Shown: positions 1 through 11,809 of the stretch, in pieces
Position numbering within the stretch: the first letter of the stretch is position 1
Layout: every line of letters begins with the position of its first letter
Origin: Capronia americana
Lineage: Eukaryota > Ascomycota > Eurotiomycetes > Chaetothyriales > Herpotrichiellaceae
Assembly (NCBI GenBank): GCA_016110215.1
Contig: JADWQD010000004.1
Location: 3,072,300 to 3,136,299 of the forward strand
DNA length: 64,000 nt
Direction: 5' to 3'
Notes under the pieces: generated by a model
What the model saw: only the letters and a program-made list of their open reading frames with translations
What the model was told of the DNA's origin: nothing
Databases searched by the model: none
Position numbers and translations under genes: made by a program

Positions 1-3000
1 GTGGCCGCCGCACCTGGCATTCACGAGAGCCTAACTCGTGGCAGACGTGGCAGACATGGCCCAGAGCATGGCACACACATGGTTGATCGACATGGCCATG
101 ACCCGTGGGTATGGCTCGTGGGCGTTAACTACGGTAGTGGGCAGCTAATAATTCACCAAATACGAGCAGTTCTTCCGCATGCGCGTTGGTGCTGTCAATC
201 AACTATTGCCTCGTAAGCTGTTCAACTCTTTCTCCAACGGCACTTGACGCGACGACAGGTGGGAAATTCTTAATTTCTTGCCCATCACGGAATCGAGCCC
301 GTCATAAGTTACGTAGTTACTCCGTATGTGCAAGCTGAAAATAAAAGCGGCGCAATGCTCCCTTCCTCCCCTCCTCACACAGCCCGCCAAACACACTTTA
401 ACTACGTAGGGAGTAACGGGAGGGGGCTTGACACGAAGGTACGAGGTACATGTACTCCGTACTGTGTAAGGCTGTCCCTGCAAAAACAACCACCCTACCG
501 GCAACACTGTCGCACGGTCTCTGTGTCCTGCAAGGTGCCGAAATTCACACAGGCTACTACCGTAGTTCTTCGCGCTGCATGGAGTACGGTAGTGTGCACC
601 CGCTCGCTCGCACGCACGCACGCAGCTTCGGACCGCTGCCATGGGTCGTAATTCCGCTCCATGCACACAAACTATGGACCTACCTGTATCCATGTCCATG
701 CATGCGACCCCAGCCATAGCGCACCTGGGATCAATAACGTCCACGCAACTTACTCTGTATTTTGTACTCCGTACTGGCCGTGGGCTCCCCCCTTGGTTTG
801 ACAGTGGACATTCAGAGTCACCCATGAAATGCCGTCTGTGCGAACTGTCGATCAATGATTAATAGGTAACCGTCGGTACTCGTATTGATGGCATGGCCAC
901 GTGAGGGTGTGGTTAATCGTCAGTCAAGACTCAAGCCAGCCCGGCGGCCGATCATCCCCGCGAGCGGAAGGTTGCAAAAGGGATCGGCGAGTCGGCAGCG
1001 TGGAAGCTGCTCTCAAGATGAGTTAGCCATTGCGCGCCAATGAAAGGGCATACTTACTCGTATCCTTTTGACCACCGTTGAGCGATCTACGCTGTCGACT
1101 CCGTAGTTTGCTAGGGTCCTTTGGTCGTGCAGGAACAAAGACCATGCCTTGGAAGGAGGCAAACACGATCTGCCGATCTTGATTCTCGCAATCAGACAGT
1201 CCTCGTATTCAGACTACTCGACAGTGAAAGTTTCCCGCGAACTCCTGACGGGCCGCACATGGGAAAGCATGATCGACGGGATGGGAAGTCCGTCCAGAAA
1301 TATTTCACATGCCTGTCCGCGTCAGGAGATTGATGTTATTGCGAGTTCCCAACATCTGATACTTTCATGCGCAAATGCCATGCATCATGATTTAGGCCCT
1401 GTGTTGCTAAAGTTCGCACTTAACTCAACTCCCAGGACCACTCCAGCCGTGGCGGCGGCGGCGGCGGCGACACAGTAGAGTTCGACTTGACGGAAATCTG
1501 TCTCTCCACAGCGGGTGTATGGTGTTTTGGATTCCTTTTCCATGGCAGACGGAGTTATTTTCCGACCCCTGGGTGCGTGAAGTGAATTCCGGAAGTGCGT
1601 TCATTTGTTGACTAAAAGTGTTGAGATGGCTGCCATTGATATTCTGGCAAACGTTACGGAGCAAGTTGGAAGAAATCATTTCTGTCATGGTTGGGTGAAG
1701 CAAACGTGGCTTGACTGGCGACTTTTCCACGCGCAAAAGAGCATTTAGGGGATGTGGCTGTTGTTGACTGTTGATTGTGCAATCGCACAATTACATGTAC
1801 GTACTTGCACTTCTGCACGGAGCAGACACGACACGGCTTTCATCGGTGTTGATTACTTGAGCCATTCAATCTAACCGTACTCATTGATGTACTACTTGCA
1901 CAGTCATTCAGATGTACTTACGGTTGCCACAAACGGTCCTTCCGCACCTTTTGACGGGCACATGCCGTAGCGTGTAATGTGTGGTTATTTGGCAGGTACC
2001 GGCGATTTTGCGCCACCAAGTTTGAGCCATCTCAGCCTATCCGGCGTATCTGTCCGTTCGAGGCCCACTGAGACTACTTACTTGGAGTGGAACGGCCGTC
2101 TCATTGTTTGTCGAGCATGGGTCCCCGGCCCTGGACTAGGTCCCTCCTTTGTACTAGTCCGTGGGCCTGTATAAGCCCGAACCCGAAAGTATATGCAGTA
2201 ACTAAGGATGTAGTTCTTGCAGGGCACTCGAAGGAGCGCTAGCCGCGCAAATCACGTAAAAAAGTCGTCGTCAACTCATGACGACAAATTAGAAAACCTT
2301 TTCAAAAGACCCTCGAATGTGAGAAATAGTTTCATTTTGCTGACGGACAGACCAAGGCAGACAGACGGACGGAATCGAAGAGGCCGACTGCTGGCAACGT
2401 AATAATATCGAAGACATGCATGCGCACAAACACAATGCTGCCCCTCGCGTGCCCTCGTCCGTCGACACTCATGCTGAATGGCAAATGGCAATGGCAAAAG
2501 CAATGCGGGGGATCTGGCAATGATTCGAGATTGGTTCGCCAGTCCTACTGGAGACAAAGTCTAGACAGAACTTAACTTGAGACGTCGCTCAATCAAAGAT
2601 GCATAAGAAGGGCGCTCGGATGGAGATTGTGCGCAAGTCCACTGGTCACCCTGCAATCACTTGCAGCGGAAGAGCAGCTGTTGTGAAAACTGGCTGCTTC
2701 TGCCGAGATGAACCTGGGGAATGGCGTCGGCTACTAAGTACAGGCTGACCAGCCATCACAGTGTGCAGTGTACGAGTTCCGCATAGTACTTTTGAGGATT
2801 CACTTTTCTACATGGGTATAGTGCCTAGAATGAGCGCGACAACAATCAGCTCCGAGACGAGGTCCAGGCATTTCAGGACCGTTTTCGAGCGTGTTTTCAG
2901 TCGCGCATCTCAGCAACAACTGATCAACCCTGAAGATGCCGCTACCGCGACGAAACCCCCACCTATGATTTACAAAATAAAGCATCATCAGGCTAGGTGC

Positions 3001-5385
3001 GTCCAGCCTGGTGACGAGACGTTGCTCACTGGCGCGGACGGTGACTCCGACAAAATCTGGAACAGCATTCGAAGTGCAGGTACTGTGTATCTTTCCCCCG
3101 ACTGCCTTTTTGCATTGCACGCACCAAAACAAAGGGAAAGCAGACGCGCTCACCCAGAGTCCGTGCTTCTGGTTCGGATGTCGGTCGGCACGACGCAGCT
3201 TCTATTATTAATGCCTCTCCGGACTTGGATCCCTCCGTCTGTGTCACTCGAACGACAAAACCCAACCAGACGGGATTGGAAAGAGTGCAATGACTGCCGC
3301 CCAAAGAGGATGAAGCGTACACAGTAGATAGAATTCCCGTTGAATCTTGAACAAGGCTGAACCCAATGCATGAATGTTGGTCACAGTGGAGGAACGTCGT
3401 GAAGAATTGCCCTTCGGGTAGAGTTCGAGATGAGCGCAAGGGTGAAATAGCCTAGCCCTGCAACCGCAGCAAGAACGCTCCTTAGGCCTGCGCGGATGTG
3501 GATGTGAAGAACACGGGCGCCAACAAGACGCCAGACAAGTCTTACCACTCTCATTCGCCATGCTTGGTACTCGTACCGAGAGCCCTGGTGGTCGACTGGG
3601 GCCATCATTTGCTAGGTAGGGCTCCTAGGTCATTGGTCGTTTGCAAGCTGTGGTTTCTCGAACACTGCGCATGCTGATTTGTCGTCGCCTTTTCTACAAG
3701 CGGAATGTTAGGACAGTAATTCAGCACCTTTCCAGCCGAAGTCGGTGTAAGTAGCTCTACACACGGCACGAGGATGCAGACGAGAGAGCCAATGGAAGCG
3801 CGAAATATGCTAACAAGAGACGACTGCATTTGCGTCAGCGCTGCACGACAAAAATTCCAGTCATTATTCCAGTCGGTTGAAGACCTTCAACAGGCATCTC
3901 ACGCATGGAGGGTGGAGTTGGCGACTCCTTGATCGAATCACAGTCACCAATAACGATGTCGATCAGAGCTAAATGCAGGATCAACACCGGGCCACACAAC
4001 GTTAACCGGTCGTATTACAGGACGGACCTAGGGCTGTTTATGGCATAGCCGCGAGAATGGTGGAATATCGCTTGCCACTGAGCGAGCAGAGCGATGGCAT
4101 TGGCGGGTTCTATTGGACCGACGGAGCTCTAAAAAGAGAGGGAAGAGCAGCAGTTGGAAGACCTGATCGAAAGAGGCGGGGGAGACTCTGCCGTTCCTGG
4201 GATCCGGGATTGGGAAACAGACTGGAGGTTGGCTGTCAAGATTTCGACCAGGGAGTCCAACGTCGAGACCTGCAGGAAAATACCAGCTAGCGTGATTTTG
4301 GACAGTATTGGTGAAGCTGTGCCGGCAACAGATGTGCTTTCGATCGTGTAGGCATCGACTGATGATGACGAGGAAGAAACAGAGCTAATTTCGCAGCCTG
4401 ACATGATTTGAGAGGTGAGCAAGAAGGCTTTGGAGGCGTCCAGATCATCTGCCCGTTTGCAGACCGAGTGTGGAGGGATATGTATCCTTTTAATCTTGAA
4501 CTGCATGGCTGAGGCTAGCTTCACTGCAGCACTTTACGCAAACTGCATTGCGTGTGCATGGACTGGGTACGAGTACCGTCTCGAACTGCCTGCCCGCTGA
4601 AAATCCTCGTGAGTGGATTGGGGGGGCTTTATCGCAGGCGGTCTGCAGCCAGGAGTATTGGCACCGGCACTGGCGTGCAGGGGCCACGGGCAGCGCATGT
4701 CGATGATCGCCCGGCGCCGTTGATGAGCAGCTGTTAGGGCGTGTTTCGGGTTCAGGCTCAGATCGGCGGCCACTAAGAAGGCACTGGAAATTGCAGGGAT
4801 CTTGCCCACGAGCCATGGACTATTTCACGTGTGCCCACTCAGTCTTCACGAATCTCTAACTTTATTGTTCCGAGCAGTTCATGGGTATACGAATACCTAT
4901 ACACCCTCTCTTGTTGCAGGCACTGTAGGTGATCGAAGGCTCCAATGCCTCACCGACAGTGAGGGCGGTGTCATCTTATTCAGCTAGAGATGCAAGCAAG
5001 GAGATTTGAGCTGGGGATGTCTGTCAGACGGTGGAGGCTCTATGAGGTCGATAAGATGGTCTTTGTCGTAACCGTAGAAGACGCGCCTGTTATTAAGTGC
5101 TGAGGCCGCGGATGAGCAAATCAGGCCCTTCTTTTCGCCATGGTTTCGGCCTTGGTCACGCTACTCATTTGCTCATGAGAGCTCACCCAAGTCTCATCGC
5201 AATCAGTTCCTCGCGTACCTCGTTTTTGCCTGGGATTTCAATGCCATCTTGCCGCTGACCTGGCTCAATCAGACGCTTCAGACCCTGGCCAGCCCTGGTG
5301 GCGACACGCAGTACTAGTTGTCCCCTCTATCCCTACAGCTCTTGTCCCTCTCTTAAAATTCTCTCCCCACACTCGACCTTCACGC
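1..5385. other. Gene-poor region, no supported gene
   Basis: I see no convincing coding region. Open frames reach 218 codons at most, are not conserved-looking, overlap one another on both strands and do not join through consensus introns. The first kilobase carries several copies of a short TACTCCGTA motif. A serine-rich frame on the minus strand at 4129-4524 is the least bad candidate but has no recognisable domain. The last 100 bases before 5386 are pyrimidine-rich, as expected for the promoter and leader of the downstream gene. Confidence 0.6.
318..773. repeat. Dispersed TACTCCGTA motif copies
   Basis: Exact copies of TACTCCGTA lie at 318-326, 453-461 and 765-773. Near copies lie at 751-760 and around 1099. 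The reverse complement TACGGAGTA recurs at 29827-29835. The copies sit in noncoding DNA. I recall such motifs as common between genes in some Eurotiomycetes, but that is memory, not a search. Confidence 0.5.
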
Positions 5386-8300
5386 GTGAAGTGCACGCCT
5401 CCTGGGCGTCAAGCCTCACCTTTTGACGGCTCCTCTCCTGTCATCACGCTACGGAGTGCATCCGATCTTTCTATCGACATCCGAGACGAACTTCCAACCT
5501 TGACCTCGGTCGGCCGGTCAAATCTCGAACTCATCACCCCTTCCAACTTCCCTGCTACACCTGGTCTCGCTAGCTTCCCTGCTTCCCGCGGCGCCATGGC
5601 GCCCGCTCATCATGGCAAAAAGTACGCCGTTGCTTCGGAGAAATCATCTGGCACTGGCAATTTGAACATGAGGGCTGGCAGTCTGAATCCACACCTGCAT
5701 CAATCGACGCCGCAGAACTCACAACAGCAAGCCCAGATGGTCAACGCGCGCAACAATTCTAAGAACAGCGCCCGCCCTGCGCAACAACAGCAACAGAAGC
5801 AGCCCCCTCATCCCAATCTCGCGCAAGCTGTCGCACCAGTACGAAACACCAACTCGAGTCCGGCGGGAGGCACAGGAGCAGGATCTGGTCAAGTTCATGG
5901 GCCCGGAGATCCTAACAACAAGCTACATGTGAGTTTTCCCCATGAGCATTCTTGCCATTTTGCTGCGTCTACCATCATTCACCGTCCAAATACTCGTGGT
6001 CTGTATTGCGCGCATCCCTGGCTGAGGCGCTGAAGCTTTTTTGGCTTTGAGTGCTCCCCTGGCCTCCAATGTGCGCAACGGTGCCCACAATCTCTCCTCC
6101 TTGGCTACGACCCTGGTCCATGTTTCGAGTGGTTCGACCCCTCCCTGGTCTGCATCTGCCAGCCATGATCCTGACCCGGCCGGGCTTGATCTCGGGTCCT
6201 GTTTGGCAGTCGCGCAACTATGATTAGCCCGCTTGTGGCCCCTCTTTCTGCGACCGGCTCTTCAAGCACCAAAAGTGCCAGACGACGCCAACAGTGGACG
6301 CTTGGGCCACTGCTCAATCCCACTATCCACAATTAGCTCGACGCAACCACACAGACTGTCGTGTCGGGCTCCACCGCCGGCACGCCTCCCCTCAAGGCCC
6401 AAGCACTGAAGGTTCCAAACTGCCAGGTTCTCAAGTCGCCCGCCAGAGGCCCCGGTTTTCTTTCTGTCGACATGCCCTTTTAAGCTCCCGCGCCATCGGT
6501 CCACTTGATTTGCACACTACCAGTTTCATCGCGCAAATCCACGCCCACTCACGGTGCCTTCCCCCAGTATCTTTTACAGCGCCCTTGCCCCTCGGCTTTT
6601 CTGGATCATCCTTCTCTGACTCTCGCCAAAACTTGTTCTTTCAATTAACTTCCCAAAGTTGCACCGCCACGTCTGACGTTCGTCCTCTGCATTTGCCATT
6701 TTCGACGTCAAAAGACAAACATCCATACATGCAACGCTGCTCTACATAGGACCGACATATCCCCCCTACCCCAGTCTTTCAACGACAAAGCCCAATTATT
6801 CAAGCATCGACCACCTGGCCCTGTCAACGGTGGACAATTCCGGTACATGGTATGCCTGCCCACAACCATCCATTGTGGCTGCCCCATCTCTTATCACATG
6901 CCCGCGCCTTGACCCCTCCCACACACCCTGGTTTCATGCTTCGAAACCCATCATATCTCATCCCCCAGCGCTCGAGGATCACTCTGCCTATTCTTAAAAG
7001 TTGTACGTCTGCACGCTATTTGATCCCGGTTCTCTCTCGCTGCGCACGACCGACTCGACGCGAATTAAAATCAATATCCCGGGGCACATCGGCTACGGCA
7101 CATCTCCCCTGGCTACACTAACAGGTACGGCCAACTCTGGACTGCTGGAGCTCACACGTCTTATCTGTCGTCGTGCTTGTTTGCGCATCAGGATCCTCGC
7201 TTCTTACCGAGAAAGATATTCAGGATCCATTGAGATCTCCTCCCTCTCCACCATGGACTGGGGCAGAGGCTCAAACCAATTACGAACCTAGGGTCCAGGG
7301 TCACCATCAATCTAACACTTGACTTTTGACCGGGCTCGTCCCCCATCCTTGTTATTCTTGCCGTGGAGCTCTTGACGCCTTCATGTTCTGTTTGCGATCG
7401 ATACTCTTTTTGCAAACGCTGGCGCTGACATATGGGACTTCCGATGCAGCATCGCACAACACAATCGTATCCGAACGTCGCTCCGTTGCATCACGTCCCG
7501 CATCAATCGCAGTCGAGAACGTTAAGCGGCAGCCAAAGCACTCAGCAGCCGTATCCGTCACCGAACATCTACACGCCTCAGCCGAGTCTACAATCGCCAT
7601 TTCTCACTAGCCAGGCGCAATTCCAGGCGCAACAGGCGCCGGCAGAAACGCCGAATTTCTACCCCCCGGCTCAGAGTCCTCGAAGCCAGCATAGCGGTGC
7701 TGGAACTTACTATTCCACGGGTAAGCTGGTAACTCAGGAATCGTAGCCTCAGTGAGCTGATCAAGTAGCAGAGAAATCTGAGCCTATGGCAGCAACCGCC
7801 GCCATGCAGAGGCCTTATCCTCCCATCTACCACACTCCACAGTCCAACTCTCCTGCTTCAGTAACCTCTCCCCAGACTCATGATCCCGCAAGGCCGATGT
7901 ATGGCCAACCAGGCTCGCAATTGAACCAACCAGCGATGTATGGCTATCAATATGGGATGAACGCTGTGCACCAGCCCAACTATGGGCAGCACCATCCACA
8001 GGCACAGCAACATCAGATGAATTCCCAGTCGATGCTAGCATCCTATCAATCGGCGGCCCCGCAGATGCCACAAAGCCAAGTCAATTCACATCACCCCACC
8101 GTTTCGAGTAGTCCGAGGTTGAAGTCCGAACAGAATCAACATTACCAACTGAAACCTGAGCAGAGTCAGCTTAAATATGAGCAGAGCCAGGCCTATCAGC
8201 AAGCCCCTCAATCCCGAGCGGGATTGCTGCAACAACAACAGCAGCAGCAACAGCAGCATACTACTCCGATTTCCCAACCAACATCCTTGCCCCAGCAACA

Positions 8301-9971
8301 ACAATCCCAGCAGCCACCGCAAACACAACAACCGCAGGTGCCGCAAGCTCAACAACAATTGCAGCATCAGCAGCAGCAGCAAAATCCAAATCTACCGCCC
8401 GGCTCGAATGCCGCCCCTGGGCCGATTCCCGCAACAACGCCCTTGGTGGTACGGCAAGACGGAAACGGGGTCCAGTGGATTGCTTTCGAGTATTCTAGAG
8501 ACCGCGTCAAGATGGAGTATACCATCCGGTGCGACGTTGAGTCCGTCGATGCCAACGCCCTATCACAAGAGTTCAAATCGGAAAACTGTGTATATCCACG
8601 AGCTTGTGTGCCGAAAGAACAGTACAAGGGTAATCGGTTGAACTACGAGACAGATTGCAATCAAGTGGGCTGGGCACTGGCGCAGCTGAACCCATGTCTT
8701 CGGGGTAAGAGAGGCTTGATCCAGAGGGCAGTAGACAGCTGGAGGAACAGCAACCAAGATCCGCGATTGAGAAGTCGTCGAGTCAGGCGACAAGCAAAGA
8801 TCAATAACAGGTCAAAACTGACGGCTTCGGCTTCGGCCCAAGCACCTGGGTCAGGTGGTCAAGTTTCGACAGGGCTTCCTGGTCCAAATACAATGGCAGC
8901 TCCCACCGCTAGGCCATCCGGTGCCCTGCCAAATGCACAGTCTCAGATCCTGCATCATCCCCAGGATGTGTCTCCTACAGGGCATGAGAATGTCGGAGGT
9001 ACGTGGACACAGGCTGTCGCGCCTCGTAACCCTCGTTATCCGCGATCTTGGATTATAGGATGACTGACTATTCGCAGCTCCCACATACAACCCTGCACAA
9101 CAAGCCTACCGACAGAACTCGGTGGCTCAACATATGGCAAGCCCAAGCGAATTACGCCAGAGCCACCACTTCACCGGATATCCGAGTTACGCAACTTCCC
9201 TGGCTCCATCGATGGGACCATCTATGGCTCCCGCCATGCAACCCGGACTACATCATCTCGGACGGCCCGGCGGGACAGCCGCGATGGCTTCGAAGGACCA
9301 AGACGAGAAGGATGAGGAGGATAACGCTCTGTTCGGGGAGCTACCCGAGGGCAAACGACGGAAGTTCATCCTTGTCGAGGACACCCAGAAAAACGCCCGT
9401 GTTCGAGTCAAGGTCACTCTGGATGAGATCGAAATGAGCGAGATTCCCGATTCCTACCGCAAGCAAAACTCTGTGTTTCCGCGCGCATATTTCCCGGTTC
9501 AGATGCAAGCAGCTTCCGAGGCGACAGGAGGAGATCGTTTCGTGGAAGAAGGAGACGAAGTGGATGACGGCGTGCCAACCCTTGGGAAGACATCTGTTTC
9601 CGTCCGGACAAGTGACGGGGAGGCCGAGGTTCATGTGCCCCAAATCTCCAAGAGCAAGCGTGGCCGGGAACAGAAGATGAATGAACTTGGATATCGCATG
9701 GCTTGGGGACAAGGTCGCGTGTTCTCAGGCAGACCGATCTTCCTTGCACGAGCACGTAAGTTTTGCTACATGTCGAAATTTTCCGATAGGCCCTGACACT
9801 TGCGCAGTCGACTCTTATCGGAGCAGGCAACGAAGTGCTCTCCTTGCCGTTGGTTCGGAACCATCGACCGTTCCAGCTCACCTCGAAACTCGACCCGGAA
9901 AGAGAAAATGGCTTGAAAGAACAAGAGCCGTAACGTCGGCACCAACGCCGCCCAACCCTACTGCCGACTAG
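5386..9971 (+). CDS. Glutamine-rich regulator with two DUF8032-type repeats
   Basis: The model joins 5386-5928, 7450-7720, 7772-8998, 9078-9755 and 9808-9971, about 960 residues; phases match at every junction. The N-terminal half is low complexity, rich in Gln, Pro, Ser and His, with poly-Q coded near 8230-8256. Two related globular units follow. The first, coded near 8450-8800, contains NCVYPRACVPKEQY and GWALAQLNPCLRGKRGLIQR. The second, coded near 9350-9900, contains NSVFPRAYFPVQM and GYRMAWGQGRVFSGRPIFLAR. This tandem unit is known in Pezizomycotina proteins called DUF8032 or glutamine repeat protein, probably nuclear regulators; the biochemical role is unknown. The start is uncertain. 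ATG 5386 and 5596 are both in the first open frame. A shorter form could begin at ATG 7432, which has an in-frame TGA directly upstream at 7426-7428. The last three exons are firm. Confidence 0.8.
5929..7449 (+). other. Probable long first intron of the DUF8032 gene
   Basis: A consensus donor (GTGAGT at 5929) and an acceptor (gatgcag ending 7449) with a CTGAC branch-like site about 20 bases upstream join two in-phase Gln-rich frames. At 1,521 bases it is far longer than the other introns here. It is pyrimidine-rich. It could instead be a promoter and leader for a shorter protein starting at 7432. Confidence 0.5.
8230..8256 (+). repeat. CAA/CAG tract coding poly-glutamine
   Basis: Nine consecutive CAA or CAG codons lie inside the DUF8032 gene; a second interrupted Gln-rich stretch is coded at about 8290-8390. 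Mixed codons make slippage less likely than in a pure CAG tract. Confidence 0.9.
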
Positions 9972-11809
9972 ACCACCCATTGCCAAATCATCCGACGCGT
10001 GGCTTGCGTTGCCCGACAATGTCGAAAAGCAGCACAGCCTCGAGCTTGTACATTATTCCGAGTTCCTCCAGTTGACCAACTGTACAATCACCTTCGCAAG
10101 CCGCAAAACCTGGGTTGTTGCTGTACGCGACTTCGGGTTGGGATGACACCGCCCGTCCTATGTTGCGACAGACGACTGTGCGACTGCCAACTCTTGTAAC
10201 TCCACAAACGCGCAACATGATTTATGTCAACATTCATATGGGCCTATAGAGGCCGGCACGAAGGCTTTCGTGTCCTTCACTTCACGGGCTTAGGGCTTTC
10301 AGGCCCTAGCGTGCAGAGATCTTCCAGGCGAAAGGTCTCTTGCTTATGGATATCCCGTTGCTTATTCTCACTTTATGCAAGGAATTGCACCGGGTCATTG
10401 GTGGAATATGAGATGGATCCTTGTTTCATTGCAAAAATTCACTTCGATGATGCGGAGGCGTCAATTCGCCCTCGCATCCATTCTACTTTTCACCTCGGGC
10501 TTCGATTCTTGGATGTCAGGGTTTTGAGCGACGGCCTCTTGTGCAGAATGTCAGCATACGTACATGACGCTGCACTGTTTGTGTTTTTGTATAGTTGGGA
10601 AGAGCCTCGGCCGGGAAGGCTCATTGGGTTGGGACAGCCATGACCGGGATGGTCAACAGGAATGGGACAGGCGAGCCCGGCCAAGACGAACATTCTCAGG
10701 CCGGTGAGGACACGGCCATTGATTCAGGAAACAGAAGGGGAGGGGGGAAGGCGCTTCTTTTCACCTTGGATGGATTACGATAACTTTCTTCTGTGAATAC
10801 TCTTGATTCCCCCATGGGCGGATTTGTTTGATTTGGATGGGATTCAACGGGATTCGATGGGACTTTGTAGCCCGGCGAGGCAGGCAGGCAGGTAGGCAGG
10901 CATACCACATCATATGCATGGCCACGAATGAGCGGGTAGGACTTGGCACAATAGCGCGAGATCAACAAGGCGGACGGGGGGAGGATTGATTTTTGATATG
11001 GAAGATCCGGGAAGCGGGACGGATGTAGGATGGGATGTAGGATTGGGCAACGGGAATGAGTGACCTCTTGTCTTCTTCCATCCGGTAGATAGGTCGCCGG
11101 GACATACAAACACAACGAAGAATTGGACATTTCATTCCATTCTAAGTCTTCTGCATACAGCCCTTCCGCAAATTCCGTTCCTCCGTGGAAAACGGCGTCG
11201 GTCGCATAGACGGTGAAAAACATCGACTCGAATCTGGACCATTCATTCCGCTCGCATTATTTTATGTATCGGTTCAAGCAGGTCATGCCATGCCATGCGA
11301 CCGGTCGGATAATGACAGCATTTGTCTGGATGTGTGGCATCGTCCATATTTTGACTTCATATACCGCTCTAGCACTGTACCGCTGTGCCCGTACCGTACC
11401 CATATATTCGTGTTCTGTACTGTTGTTATTTATCATGCCAGTAATGTACATATATCCTGATCCAACTCGTTCCTGCATGGCATCAATATGGTTTGACGAC
11501 CCGTGCAAACCAACTTTTGTACCGACCCAGACCGTTCAAAACCCCGAATCCGCATCGTGAGGGCGGAAAGATACGTGATACGCGCTTTCTCGATCATCGT
11601 GTCCAATGGGAATGCGATGGGTGACCGCCCAGAAGGGAAGACCGTAGATTGACTGACCCCCTCTCAATCCAATGCTTTGGCAGCCACTAATTCCCCACAT
11701 CGTGCAAAAAGGCTTGCTCTGGAACAAGCACCGAAAAGAATCACAAGATACAGAATTGTCCAAAAATGCAAACCGCCGTAATCAATGCAGTGTGGCAGGG
11801 CGATCCAAA
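9972..11809. other. Intergenic region between convergent genes
   Basis: This lies between the 3' ends of the DUF8032 gene (+) and btgC (-), so it should hold both 3' untranslated regions. Open frames here (for example 10224-10643 and 10696-11223) show no domain and no plausible splicing. A GGCA/GGTA microsatellite lies at 10878-10902. Confidence 0.6.
10878..10902. repeat. AGGC microsatellite
   Basis: About six tandem tetranucleotide units (AGGC with one AGGT variant) in noncoding DNA. Confidence 0.85.

Noticed and set aside
199..855. Minus-strand frame of 218 codons
   Set aside because: Composition is not protein-like (many Cys, Arg and His), with overlapping frames on the other strand.
4129..4524. 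Minus-strand frame of 131 codons, serine-rich
   Set aside because: Low complexity, no domain, overlapping plus-strand frames of similar length, and no supporting splice partner.
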